Assembly (NCBI GenBank): GCA_028456385.1
Contig: JALNQF010000221.1
Coordinates: forward strand, 1 to 64,000
Length of the DNA stretch: 64,000 bases
Source: Ophiosphaerella korrae
Taxonomy: Eukaryota > Ascomycota > Dothideomycetes > Pleosporales > Phaeosphaeriaceae
Direction: 5' to 3'
Part shown: in pieces, positions 35,261 through 46,824 of the stretch
Position numbering within the stretch: the first letter of the stretch is position 1
Layout of the letters: the number at the start of each line of letters is the position of its first letter
Notes under the pieces: generated by a model
Told to the model about the DNA's origin: nothing
What the model saw: the letters and a program-made list of their open reading frames with translations, nothing else
The model's database searches: none
Translations under genes and position numbers: made by a program

Positions 35261-37905
35261 TCACCAAACCATCGATCCGTTTTGTTGCCAAGGCGCAACA
35301 TGCATCTGTGCAGGGTTCTTATTTCCCCACCCTGGCACCGGCCTCCTCCCGAGCGAATTCGTCGTACTCGCTCTGTTCGCTCCTCGCTGGCTATGCAGAG
35401 CGGGCAATCTACTCATTGGGAAATCTATAGGCAGATCGGCTTGCGATGGGTCTGGGGGTGCAGAAGCCTGGAACTCGACTTTGATAGTGTTATCCTTGGA
35501 TAACTTGACTCCATTGTGCCAGAGTTCAAACGACACATCTGCAGGCCCAAGGTTCACCTTGACAACGTAGTTGATGCGATGGTATTTCGGGCCTGAGTTC
35601 CACCAATGCCGGTTTTTGAGCTTGAAGTTGCTGAGCGGGATAGAGGAGAAATCTGATTCAACTTTGCAGAGCGTGCGGCAGGCTAGGTCATGGCATATTA
35701 GGCTGGAAATTAAATGAGGCTCGGGAAGGGACTTACAAGAGTTCAGCACGATGGGGAGCTGCGACTTGTCGACCTCTGTACATACAACTTCGGTAGGGAA
35801 GATTCGGGTGGGGTTTGGAACAGCAGCGCTGACGGGCGAGCACTTGCGGTTGAAGGTGCGTACGATGGGATGGTCGCTCGATACTGGCTCGCCCTGAGAG
35901 ATATTTAGGTCAACGAAAAAGCAAATCACTCTAGACTTGACATGCCTTTTTGATGAACCAATCGATGCAGTCAACGACGTATAGTTTTCCATCCAGTGGG
36001 TCCTTCTCAGTCCTCAAACCAAAGTGACTAGGATTTTGTGGGTCATGTACCATTTTGCACATAGTCCCATATGATGCTCGGCAACAGCGCCACCCAAGAA
36101 CAGATTGGCCGGTTTTTAGCTTTTGGACTCGGTCTGCAACATTTCCTTTACAAACAACGAGCTGTGGATCAGGCGCGACACGGATCTGCATGTTTTGCGC
36201 GTTGGAGTGTGATGTGTTGCCAGATGCATAACGATTGTGCAGACTGTTTTGAACGTATGCGGAGCTACCAAGGCCTCCGGATAGAACTAAATGAGACTTG
36301 TTGTGATGATACTTAGTCGACTGTAACATGTGTTTCAAGGAACCTTAGGCCTGGGACTTACTATTTGTTCGCCTGGTAATTTTTGCTGAATACGAGTGAG
36401 TTGTTTATCAATCATGTCAAATAGTTTGGATATCTAGAGTATATGTAAGTTCAACTTCAAAGATTCGCCGGCTTTGCAAATTCCTGTTACCTGCAAATCA
36501 AAAAAGCCCTTTAGATCATCCCTGATATCCACGTTAACTTTTCGTTCCTAGTATTATTTCTAAAACAGACCTGTTCAAGGATATTTCGCCACTACTGATT
36601 CCATATTGGTCATTTCTATACGATCGATCAAGTTTGGGAATTGGCACGCTGTAGGTGGCCGTGTCCCCCTCACAATCTTCTGAGCCGTAGTCGCACTTTG
36701 CACTAGGAATCATTAGCCCTTTCCACAGAACTACTTTGACGCACATACTTTTGGTACTGTGTGCTGATTCTTATTTCACATGCGGTTTGAGTCAAGTCTG
36801 GCAACCCCATAGGCAGTATCCGGTCGGCGTATCGTAATCGCTGGAGGACGTAATCTTCAAAGAGGGTGTCGAGCTGCGCCGCGCCAATCGTTGCGCCAAA
36901 CACTACATCTATCTGCTCGAGATTCAAAGAATTTCCGAAGGTATTCTTCACGCGGAAAACTGAGAGATCCTGTTATATGTCAACAAGAACCACAGCGCCT
37001 CATAACATCTGCTGTCTTACCGTCGTACCGCCACCTACGTCGCATACAAAGAGCAGTTGATTTTCCTAGTGAAGATTTAGTTGTGTGGTACTGGGAGGCT
37101 ATGGTACCCGTGCCATACCTGGAATATGCCTGGCATGCTCCGCGCAGTGTGCACAGCAGCAGCTTCCGCCTCAGTCAACCCAATACTGGCAATATGGGTA
37201 GGATGTGAGCCAAAACCAGCTAGCGATATGACCTTTCGAAATCGTTCGACTGTGGGTATCGGCTTCCACGTGGTGGGTACGGAGAAGATGAACTCGATCT
37301 TTGCATCTTCCCATCGACTCGCGAGCTCGCCTTTAAGACGCCCCTCTATCGAGCGGTAGAGGTACTGGAAATAATCGGTGTACCTGCACAACTTGTCAGC
37401 GGTGCCCGAAAATTATTGGAATTGTTCAGAGCAACCTACCACTTTTCTATTTCATATATTTGCGGAATTTTAGATGGGTCGCCAGACTTCTGTCGCATTT
37501 GCTCTAGAAATTGTTCGTCGAGCATGACTTTGAACCATTCTCGACTCTCGTGCCCCGCGTCACTAATTTTCTGTGCGCTCTCTGCGAGAAATCCCCACGA
37601 TGATGGCGTTGGAGAGCCATGCGGATATACAAGTAATGAGGGAACCTTGTCGTAATCAGCATGCTTGTAACCTCATAGAAAACATTTCCCCACCTTGTTC
37701 TCGTTTGCTTGTGTTCTTCCAGGCCATTTTTGAATGTGTCTGACAGTATCGGATCCCGTAGCTACATTGCAGTATGCGACACCCGTACCTAGAAGAAACC
37801 ATTTATTAACCAAGGTATTGCATTCAATGTCCGCAACTTTTACATACATGTCATGCCAAAATCGATGGACACTACCAAGTCCGGCCGCTCTCCCGATTGG
37901 GCCAT
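35261..37905 (-). CDS. Hsp70-superfamily ATPase, HSPA12-like
   Basis: Twelve exons: 37848-37905, 37694-37788, 37440-37645, 37119-37383, 37021-37065, 36749-36969, 36571-36702, 36491-36521, 36362-36433, 35946-36320, 35737-35893 and 35261-35682. Together they make 2079 nt, 692 residues. The actin-like ATPase signatures are present: phosphate-1 VSIDFGMTCTGVAY near the N-terminus, phosphate-2 LLFVCDVGGGTT (about 212-223), and the adenosine motif VLSGGLGSSAYVQ (about 387-399). The C-terminus replaces the usual Hsp70 substrate domain, as in the HSPA12-like families expanded in fungi, whose clients are unknown. One intron (35894-35945) is GC-AG. The 54-bp intron 35683-35736 is a stop-free multiple of three and could be retained. 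The acceptor of the intron beginning at 36361 may be at 36321 or 36312. Confidence 0.88.
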
Positions 37906-38587
37906 TATACGCAACTTGACTAACAAACACTAGAGGCACAGGATGGTTTGTGTTGAACGATGAATTTTCAGTCGACTGAACCTGTAGAAAGCTTTTGTGT
38001 GCTGTAGACCAGGCTGATAAATCGGCAATAGTTGAGAGTTGATACAGGGTATCGGGAAGGCGAGGCTCTGTAAATTATGAAGAGCGTATGCGAGGCTGCA
38101 TATGAACCAAAGCCACAATGCGCCGTGAAAGCCCCCCATCAATCGAGAACCAGGCTTCGCGAAGCCCGTTGTGTTGAGTCTTGAGGCGAACCGTACTGGC
38201 TCCTCAGCCGAGACCAGTCTACAGACCTGATCAACCTGTAGTAACGTGTGTCGTGGGAATGTAATCCCATGTGGTCCGTCATGCAGGAGCAGCCATACCA
38301 ATATTGTGTTCGCGCTGATGGCTGGCTTAGGAATCGACCACCACGGGTTACCTCATTGGATGATGTTTGGAAGTATCGAGGGTCCGTGAGCACTACCTCG
38401 TCAAATTCTGCCGCATCCGGCGAGTAGCTGAACTTTGGCTGTGATTGTGCATGATTGGGGCGTGCATAGAGTGTGGCAAGACGCGGAATGTTGCAAGGCC
38501 GATCGAAAACAATATAGAAGCGGTATGAAAGCGAACCTGAACTATGTTTGCTCCTCGTAATTGCCTTCGACGACAACAGACCCCAGT
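37906..38587. other. Spacer between divergent genes
   Basis: The region must carry the promoters of the minus-strand Hsp70-like gene and the plus-strand membrane-protein gene. A 170-codon minus-strand frame (38139-38651) is open here and overlaps the start of the membrane-protein gene. It has no motif I recognise, and I treat it as unproven. A plus-strand frame near 38264-38412 also looks mildly coding and might hold an upstream exon of the membrane protein. Confidence 0.45.
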
Positions 38588-39908
38588 ATGGCATCAACAA
38601 CGAAAACAATCGATGGCCCGGGCAATCTATGCCAGCTTGTAAACGCCGCAACTCCTACCATCTTCATTAGCGTTCCTTGCACATCTACACCCGCACCTTC
38701 GAATTCCCAAGCTACTCAAGCAGTATCACGAACAGAAACAATCAATCCCCAAGCCAATCAGTGCCGTCTTATAAACAACGCAACTCCTGCCATCTTCACT
38801 GACGTTCCTTGCACATCTATAGCCACGTCGTTGAGCGCAACAGCCAACACTAATCCCTCGAGTACTGGGCCGACTGCCACTTTGCCAACTTCTGGAACTG
38901 CAAAGTCATCGCCAGCTTCACACGACAAAGGCCCTAGTCTTCAAGCTGGTCCCACTGCTGGACTGGCGATCGGAATGTTTCTTGCCGGATTGTTGATCGC
39001 AGGGGCTGTTTTCTTCTTCCTTTTGCGTCGCCAGAAAAACCAACAAAAAAGCACATATGCGATCAATCATCTCCCACCCACAACCTACGCTTCAGGGCAT
39101 GAAAAGGGCCCAGTCGCAGCAGCCAGTGAGGTGCCGAGCAACATCGACCATTTCCTTCCGCAGCCTGTCGCCGACGACGAAATCACGGACTATGTATCCA
39201 AGATCCGAGACAATATCAAGAACCACGTTCGAACCTACTACCATTTCGACCCGTTGGACTCTGGCGTCAATGAGGGTTCCCTGCGTAACGTCGCTTCAGC
39301 AACAGGCTTAAGCAGTTCCGCGCTCCTGAATAGCCTTTTGAATCCTTCGACTAGACAGGACTCTCTTCGTTTCGTCACTGCATGGGTTATTTTATCCAAA
39401 ACGACGGGTGGACAGAATGTAAGCCTTCTGCCCACAGAGATCTCTCGGCTTTCTGCTATGATGACCAGCTCGAATTGCAAGTATCTTACGGCCCTAATCT
39501 GAACTTTTTGCGGGCTAATATGAGACTTTAGCGCAGCCATCCATGTATAGCAAGTGGAAAGCCCTTACTGCTGCCATGCTACAGCAACAGTTTGGTAAGA
39601 ATGCGCAGGATCCCAACCGTGCTCAGTCTTTCTCGAACATCATTGCGGAGCTCGACTCCATTGTAGCACCATTTGTTCAGACAGGCGTCGACAGCGGTCA
39701 GCGTCAGAAGAATCTAGATATGATTCTTACGCGTTCAGCCAACCTAGCTTTCCTCCTTTTCTCTCAGCCTGGCTCGTTTCAATTCGACTTTGCAAGCCGG
39801 CATGGGGGTTTCGTCACATTTCCAGCCTTTTCGCAAACTGTCAGCGATCAAAGCCAGATTCTTCAGCCTCCTAGGTTGCTTTTTGATGCGGAGGTTGGGG
39901 CAGCATGA
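38588..39908 (+). CDS. Single-pass membrane protein with twin CxL-NxATPxIF repeats
   Basis: Exons 38588-39480 and 39551-39908 give 416 residues. Two copies of a short extracellular motif, GNLCQLVNAATPTIFISVPC and NQCRLINNATPAIFTDVPC, are followed by a Ser/Thr-rich stalk. A transmembrane helix (about 124-146, AGLAIGMFLAGLLIAGAVFFF) ends in RRQK. A cytoplasmic helical domain follows that resembles C-terminal regions of uncharacterised ascomycete membrane proteins. No signal peptide is seen at the chosen ATG, so a first exon could lie upstream. The intron (donor 39481) has nearer acceptors at 39531 and 39535, but those break the frame; only the AG at 39550 keeps it open. A small indel is the alternative explanation. 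Function unknown; a cell-wall sensor-like layout is speculation. Confidence 0.7.
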
Positions 39909-40547
39909 AGATTGTCAGAGTTGATTGGGTGAACGTGAGCTGAATGTAAGTAGTTTGGGTCCGATGAGCCCCACTGGCTGCCTACTGTCTTTGAAAAACA
40001 TCCTACTTTGATAGGTGTAATTTAAACATGCGAGCAAGCCTTGATCTCCAATTGGTGGTTTTTACTACTAGGTACCGTACCGGGCTAGTGTGAATCGTCA
40101 ATTCGGCGTCACTCTTACAACAAGCCGAAGCCACACAACGATCAACACAGCTGTCCCGCGTTGCTTTTCTGCGTCACTAGTATCGCCAGCCGTGTCTTTC
40201 AAAACCAATGAACGTGACTGTCCTGCACTAAAAGCCTCTGGTGCCGTGTGTGGCTGAACGCACGCTGCAAAGTCTAAACATAGCCCACGCCCGGCTCTCT
40301 CCGTCGGGTGCCTCGTGCTAGCTAAGGCCTTTGGAGGGGTTCCCACATTTCAGCACCGCAGCCAGGTCTGACTAGCAAGTTTTCGGGGTTCTTCAATGCC
40401 CCAGCTCTAGCCTTGGGATTTGCCATCTTGCCGTCACATAAAACTAGTATCGTCTAGGTGCTCTCATGATCGTATGACCTTGATTTGTATAACTGCTACC
40501 ACACATCTTTCATCCTTAGACAAACAGCTACTTGAGAGCATGCCACC
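39909..40547. other. Intergenic
   Basis: The stretch holds the 3' flank of the membrane-protein gene and the promoter of the next gene. No gene or repeat was recognised. Confidence 0.6.
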
Positions 40548-42298
40548 ATGGATCCACTTAGCCTAGGGGCGGTCTTTGCCAGCATTGGGAGCGCTTTTAA
40601 GTTTGCCGACGTTGCAATACGCGTCAACGAAGTCGGAAGTGAGAACGAGGTGTTTGTGCGTACAATCAGGGTTGTGCGTGACGATCTCAATGAAGTTGAG
40701 CGGCTGCTCAACGTCGAATCTGTCCAGCGCAAACTCACCAGCACTCCAACTAAACTTCCATGGGTCAAAAATGCGATAATGAATACCAAGTCGGGCCTCA
40801 ACGAGATTGGACAATGGGTGGAGCGCGCTCGCTCAGAACAGGAAGCAACTGGAGATATTCGATGGGAGACTCGTGTGCGATGGGTTTTCAAGGATCACGA
40901 AAAGTTGGTGAATAGAACGACGGCGCTGATGGCCTGTCATCAACAGCTATCTAATGTGCTGAGCTACTTGCAGCACCTAGAGGATGTAACAACATCTCTC
41001 GAACCGCCGGGCTATATCGACACCACATTCTTCGATGATATCTTATCGAGAAATCGACGGCCGGTAGTCCCCGAACAGGCTCCGGTCAATCACAACTCCA
41101 TTGAAACTAAACCAAGTATGTATAAGAGTATGCCATATATGGTCATGGCTTACCAGTGCTAGGTTCTTCTCATTTCCCCAACCCCTTCAACACGCCAGGG
41201 AATTTGACACCTATTTCATTATCCTCAACTTCAGCCGAAACAAACTCTATTCCCTCCAACCTTACACCATACATGGACACACCTTGGTGCAGTCCTCCTC
41301 CATCCTACACCACCCTAGCGCATGTAACACAACCGCGGCCTGATAAAACGTCATACGGAGACTTCGCAACAACGAGCACACAATCTAGTCCTCATCGCAA
41401 ATCATGGGAACGAGATTCAAAAGATGCTTCGTACCAAGATCATAATACCATCACTCAGACTCAAGATATCAGAGCTTACAACATGCCACATCATCACACC
41501 TGCACTCCGGAGTTGGCAGGCGACACCGTCTTCATGAGTGGAACGAACTCTCTTGGACCAGTTAATCCATATGATTTCTCTGATGAAGCCCTAAAGAATG
41601 CCAAATTGCCAGAAGCAACACAGGATCAACCTCGAGAGGTCGCCGAATTGTTGGGTAACCTTTGCTTTCCAGTTGAACTGCCTGCCGATTCCCCAGGCCC
41701 GCCGCTGGGATATCCATCAAAGTCAACTCAATGTAGACTAATGCATGTTACAGACCAGCAACCGGAGACTTACCGACATGTCGGCTATAAGACAAACGTA
41801 GCAGAGCTCCCTGCTATATCGAGACGCGGACCTGCGCCAGTTCACGCAACTACAGAGTCCAGCGTTAAACGGAAGCCCGCCGTTAAACGGGAGCCTATCA
41901 TTACGCGTCATACCATCGCAACTCCAATGTCTTTTACAGCGCCTGACACGCATGTATCAGACAAGATTGTAGCTTCATCCTCGCTAGGAAATCATAATGA
42001 TACTTCCGAATCTTCTTCTTTCCAACCAACTTCCTCATTGCGTCATTCCTACTCGCCCTCCTCGCATCAAAACGTACCTCCAGTGGCTCCCGCTGGAATC
42101 TCAGGAAACAGGTCCCCATTGCACATGCTACCTCCGAGGCCTCATATCCCCAGTTGCGAGCCAGGCGTTCCACAAAGTACTTCCGGTATAGTCACGACTC
42201 AACGGAACGTACCAACTCCGCCGGTAGTACCAGCATCAATAACTCGAATGCGAAAGCAAAAGGATATGATGAACCTTCTTGGAAGCATCGAGTTTTAA
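40548..42298 (+). CDS. Hypothetical protein with fungal STAND-type N-terminal helical domain
   Basis: Exons 40548-41115 and 41163-42298 give 567 residues. The start MDPLSLGAVFASIGSAFKF and the following helical region (to about 150) resemble the N-terminal domains that precede NACHT or ankyrin modules in many fungal proteins (MDPLSxxxSxxxI type). Here, however, no NTPase or repeat domain follows. The remaining 400 residues are Ser/Pro/Thr-rich and probably disordered, ending in a basic helix (RMRKQKDMMNLLGSIEF). The 47-bp intron (GTATGT...GTGCTAG) joins in phase 1. Two near-identical short repeats, SSVKRKPAVKREP, occur mid-protein. Function unknown; a signalling-adaptor role is only inferred from the N-terminus. 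Confidence 0.75.
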
Positions 42299-42685
42299 GG
42301 ATATGAGCTGGATGCTATTTTCCCTAATCTACGTATGCATATTATAGGGAGTTTGGCGTTGAATATTTGTATGGATACTGGAGCATCATCTGTAAATGCA
42401 AAGGTACTAAGGCAAATTTGAGAAATGAGGTGGTACTAAACCATCATTCAAGTTTTTGCATATTAGGGTCTGATCATTTCATGCATTATATCTAGATATC
42501 TAGTCACAACAATAGTGACTCGTTGGGACAAGTACATTCCAAGCATCCCGCAAACCACAAGCGCGAAACATGTGGAATGTAAAACTTCATGAACATATAA
42601 GACCACATCTTCGCTGACATTGTTGCCTTAATCTTTTGAAGCCCTGACGAGTATTTCTCGAATTCTTGGAATCGAGATCCTCATC
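42299..42685. other. Intergenic
   Basis: AT-moderate spacer with no recognised gene. It contains the 3' flank of the preceding gene and the presumed promoter of the RNase III-like gene. Confidence 0.6.
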
Positions 42686-43424
42686 ATGAGAACCGTAGAG
42701 GCTTTAGCAAGCGGGGTTGAAGAGCTGATCGACTACACCTTTACCGAAAAGATTATCTGCGCAGAAGCTGTACAAATGGCTTCCCCACATATTGCTGTTC
42801 TGCACAACAATAACTTTCGTGGGTTGAGCAATAACAAACGACTGGCTATACTAGGTGAAGCGGTACTTGCTAAGATTCTCTGCGCCGCTTGGTTTGCCCA
42901 TTGCAACAACGGTGTGTCATGGTACCTACAATCGAACATGTTATGATTGACAAAGCTAGCGCACAAATATTCTCCAGAACAATGGACTATACTGTGCAAC
43001 GGTTTGACAACTAACGAGGCACTAGCTCAACGTGGCTTCGAAATTGGTATCAATCACTGCGTTCTTTTGGCTGATAACTTGCCTATCGCATCACCCAAGA
43101 TGGTTGCCACTACCTTGGAAGCCGTAATCGGAGCAGTTTTCCAAGACGGCTGAGACGAAGCTGCCATTGAAGTTGTCACAAATCTAGGATTTCTCCGCCA
43201 CCGGTTGCTTATGGTAACGTTCAATTTTCTCCGCGACCCCGTCTGAACAGATACCTGCTATTGACTAATATGTGACCTTTTAGATCTCTTACATAGCTAC
43301 TCCAGCATCGCCTGGCGGAAACGGAAACGGATTCGTGGAACAGCGGTCTGACGCCTTGTTTTGCTCTCTCTTGCGTCTCGCTTCTGTGGATGGGCGCTGG
43401 ACGCAAGGGAGAGGTGTCTCCTAG
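42686..43424 (+). pseudogene. RNase III-domain-like gene interrupted by TGA
   Basis: Exon 1 (42686-42911) and exon 2 (from 42960) encode an RNase III-like fold: YTFTEKIICAEAVQM, NNKRLAILGEAVLAKILCAAWF, LTTNEALAQRGFEIG, SPKMVATTLEAVIGAVFQDG. The 48-bp intron 42912-42959 has clean GT-AG signals. An in-frame TGA (43151-43153) stops the protein at 139 residues. The same frame continues with clear homologous sequence (DEAAIEVVTNLGFLRHRLLM) to a second GT-AG intron (43214-43283, branch TGACTAAT) and a last exon ending at 43424. The intact gene would encode about 206 residues. The usual catalytic signature ERLEFLGDA is altered to KRLAILGEA, so family members may not be active nucleases. Either a truncated protein or a young pseudogene. 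Confidence 0.75.
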
Positions 43425-44033
43425 GCGACACTTTGTTGTTCTGATCATTCGGACCCGTATCCGCATGCGGCGTCGAAATGGAGCGCTGGCCATCTTTGCT
43501 ACAATTTGCATCGCTTCTAACTCATCGCAATGCCGCCTAAAAAACATTTCGTCCTACAAGCCTTCATATCGGACGCTGGCCACTATTGCAACGCTCGTAC
43601 ATACAATTCGGGTGTTAGTATTCGAATTGCCGGGTATGATCGATAGTGACTCTTCGTCCAGTTCTTTGGTTGCGCTATTCTTATCCAACTCTAATCACTC
43701 CTTTATCACACCTGGTATAGTTGACACACTTGGAACAATCATACCTATATAAAAGGCCATCACGCGCGTGCTTGTCTCTTTTCAATATGCAGTTCACCAT
43801 CCTAATAGCAACGAACATAAAAGCGATGCTCTTGTTTTGATGGATTTTCTCTTGGGATTCTAAAAAAGAAGCTAAGACGTCATAATACCCATTCTGAACA
43901 CATTAAGTCTACTTTAGGAATAGTTTGCTCTCGACTCATCATTACTCAAAATAAAATAAAATCAGTGAAGGAACTATATATATTTTCTCGAATATCGATA
44001 ATACCTCTTAGCCAGACAAAAATTACTCTCACA
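43425..44033. other. Intergenic
   Basis: Spacer before the reductase gene. A 120-codon plus-strand frame (43390-43752) overlaps it but shows no family features. The AT-rich segment 43850-43990 is probably the reductase promoter. Confidence 0.5.
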
Positions 44034-45325
44034 ATGACAACTTCTCCTGAATGCCACGCACTTGTAATTGGTGCTTCAGGCCTCATTGGCTGGTCAATAG
44101 TAAACCAGCTCCTCCAACCATACCCACTTCAATCACCTTTCCGCAAAATCACTGCTCTCATAAATAGACCCTTGAGTCTCCAGGATTCTTTCTGGCCGGG
44201 TCATGTACCTAGCCGGCCTGAGCTATTCCTTTTGTCGGGCGTCAATTTGCAGTGTGAAGACGCCGAGTTCGAAAGGTTGATAGGTGAAAAGATACATGAT
44301 GCTGAGTCTATCAGTCATGTGTACTACTTTGGTACGTTCTAGGCCTAAGAAAGCCCACTGGCCACGAGCTGAGACTAATACCCAACCCTAGCCTTTAAAG
44401 AAGACAAAGATCAGGAAAAGGAAGTCGAAATCAATGTTGGCATGATGCGGCGCGTAGTGCGCGCGGTCAAAAGATTGTCACATAAGTTCCAGTTTTTCGT
44501 GTACCCTGGTGGTACAAGGGTGAGAAACCTTTTCGTAGCATTGTTCTCCCCGCTACCTAGATCGCTCAACTCATCGCTAAACAGGGCTATGGCATATATC
44601 ATCCGGACGGAATTTTCGAAGCTCCCTTGGTTGAAGAAATGGCCGACAAACTACCAGCCGACTACCTCAAGACGGTATCCTATCCCCACTATCGTGCTAT
44701 GCTCTGTCAAGAATCGTTCAACAAGCCCTGGACATGGTGTGAGCTGGTTCCCGATGCCATCATCGGCTTTACACCCAATGGTTCGGGTTACTCGTTGGCA
44801 GGCCATTGGGCCGTGTATCTGTGTGCGTATAAGCTTGTTCACGGCGAGGGCACAGAAGTCCCGTTTCCGGGTGTGAAAGCTGGGTACGATTGTTCATATA
44901 CCGAAACGAGTGCGACGACACTGGCGCGTGTAGCCATATTTGCATCTTTGCATACTGATCAATTCCGGGAACGCATCTTTAATGTCGCTGACACAGCTAC
45001 GCCATCGTCAATGCGTAAGCGCTGGCCACAAATTGCAGGCTGGTTTGGACTGGAAGGCGTTGCACCGTCTGATACAGCGAGTGCTAATGATGTAAAGCCT
45101 AGCGAATTTATCAAGAACAACAAGCACAGCCTAAAGGAAGCCGGGGTGAAAGGAGTGGATATATGGAATTCAGGGCAGCTTGATAGCTATGGGTATTGGC
45201 TGACGTTTGATAGGCAGCTCAGCTTAGATAGACTGAGGAGTACTGGGTTTTTAGAAGAGGCGAAGCCTGAAGATGGGTGGTGGGACGCTTTTGACATGTT
45301 CAAAAAGGCTGGAATGATAAAGTAG
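44034..45325 (+). CDS. PRISE-like NAD(P)H-dependent reductase (SDR superfamily)
   Basis: Exons 44034-44331, 44392-44519 and 44585-45325 give 388 residues, normal for progesterone 5-beta-reductase/iridoid synthase-like (PRISE) proteins. The dinucleotide fold is plain: HALVIGASGLIGWSIV. The conserved YYFAFKED segment falls across intron 1. VYPGGTRGYGIYHPDG corresponds to the family's TGxKHY region, with Arg where plants have the catalytic Lys, so the chemistry may differ. Later family blocks are WCELVPDAIIGFTPNGSG and FNVADTA. In fungi such enzymes are often in secondary metabolism or detoxification and reduce enones; the substrate here is unknown. An in-frame ATG at 43965 would add 23 residues, but the shorter start places the Rossmann motif normally. 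The gene is convergent with the 7-TM gene, 219 bp apart. Confidence 0.88.
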
Positions 45326-45544
45326 GAAGATATTTGGAGCCTAAGATGGCACAAAAATCCCTGGAAAAGCACAAAGGGCAATTGGCATATCCGTCTTATG
45401 GGTGTATTGTGACACTAGCGATCCAAGTTTCGACGGACATTGCCTTGCAATAGTGTAGTATTGATAAAATTGGATATATAGAGTTTTCACGTGCACAGTT
45501 TCCATCAGCGATTCTGCTTTTAAATTATATGATTTTCTGTCATT

Positions 45545-46824
45545 TTATCCTTTTGGTTCTGGCCAATCTTGACTTGGCTTTCTTGGTGCCTCTGAGTCAT
45601 TCCTGTCAGAAGGCCCTGCTTCTGTAACCGTGACTTGTGTGGTTTTCAGGATCCCAGGCATTTGGCCTTCCTTTTCTTCAAGAATTGCGCGATCGCTATC
45701 ACTCTCATTATCAAGTATCGATTCACCGCGGATGCGGCTATGGTAAGCTTTGCTGCTCGGGAACGCGCTCATCCGAATATTTGCATGGGTTGATTGGCCA
45801 TAGCCATACGTTGGTGTGTTGTGAGAAGATTTCATTGTCGAGGGGAGGAAGCGCTGGAACAGGTGGTCGAAGGCCTTGCGGAGCGGGGGTAGAGAAGCGA
45901 TGAGTATTCCGAGTGAGAGCTCACACTGTGACCAGATGGTGAGATCGACGCCATCCCAAGTCGGGTCACTTGTTTTGGTTATGGATTTTAATTCAATAGT
46001 CTTGAATATAGAGCATACAGTAGCCCTGATAGATCAAAGTTAGTTGCAATCTTAAGAAGAGTTGGAGATATCTTTCGAGGCGGTGACCTCATTGGAGAAC
46101 TCACGGTACACTGAGGAGGAATACGATACGAATGCCTAGCTGTGTTCTCTCTGAAAGCTGTACCCGTGACAGATATATCAGCGGGGCAGCCATGTAAACG
46201 ACATCGGTGATTATGTTGGAAATGCCCTGGGTGTATGAGAGCTCAAGAGTACCCTTTGCCCAACATCTCCTTGGCTGGTACTGATAATTCCAGTTGGCTT
46301 CAAGCGGGCTACAACCCAAGAGTGTCAAAACCGGTGCAAGAAAGTTAAAGGCCGTGACCATCATGATTGAAAGCCAAACAATAATTTGATAGATTTTGGA
46401 GAAGTTGAGTATCAGGAGCCATGCACATATGGACCACTTCAAGAATGCGACTGCGATAATATTGATAATTTGCGTCATCCAGAGGTAGTATGCATATCGC
46501 ATGATGTTAGGTTGAACAGTTGGGTCCAGAATGTGACGCCCAAGCCCGGTGTGGACCACAACCTGCGCGAGTGATGTCGCTGTAATGTTTAGTAGCTGGC
46601 ATTGTCAGACCTACCAGCACATAGAACGGGTGGACAGTACTACTTACAGTGGCGATGATCAACAAATAATCACACAGTAGGAATCTACGCTTTTGCATAA
46701 CTCCATACGTGACTCTCCAGACAAGAAATGTCGTACTGATGATCAAGAGGATCCAGGTAGGGATAAGGATTTTGAGTCGCTGATCCGGCCATCCCTGCGG
46801 TGTTGTTTCGGGGTCATCGTCCAT
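45545..46824 (-). CDS. Fungal rhodopsin-domain 7-TM integral membrane protein
   Basis: Exons 46615-46824, 46105-46562 and 45545-46025 give 382 residues. The protein has seven hydrophobic segments of the fungal rhodopsin-domain (SAT-type) family: ILIPTWILLIISTTFLVWRV, LCDYLLIIATVSS, HTGLGRHI, AVAFLKWSICAWLLIL, MMVTAFNFLAPVLTLLGCSP and others. The W..RRCW extracellular loop and the C-terminal DGVDLTIWSQCELSLGILIA signature are present. The cytoplasmic tail is charged (SDSDRAILEEKEGQM). Intron 1 uses donor GTAGGT at 46614 and acceptor 46563; an upstream GTAAGT at 46647 also joins in frame but would delete part of helix 2. Intron 2 is 46026-46104 with branch CTAAC. Members are putative GPCR-like or PTH11-adjacent receptors; ligand unknown. 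Confidence 0.88.

Noticed and set aside
38139..38651. 170-codon minus-strand frame
   Set aside because: Composition is somewhat protein-like, but no family is recognised and it overlaps the membrane-protein start; kept only as a note in the spacer entry.
39481..39531. Membrane-protein intron ending at the nearest acceptor (39531)
   Set aside because: It has better branch spacing but produces a stop after six codons; the 39550 acceptor keeps the frame. A genuine 1-bp deletion cannot be excluded.
46563..46647. Use of GTAAGT at 46647 as donor of 7-TM intron 1
   Set aside because: It joins in frame but removes about 11 residues of a transmembrane segment; donor GTAGGT at 46614 restores the usual spacing before GLGRH.
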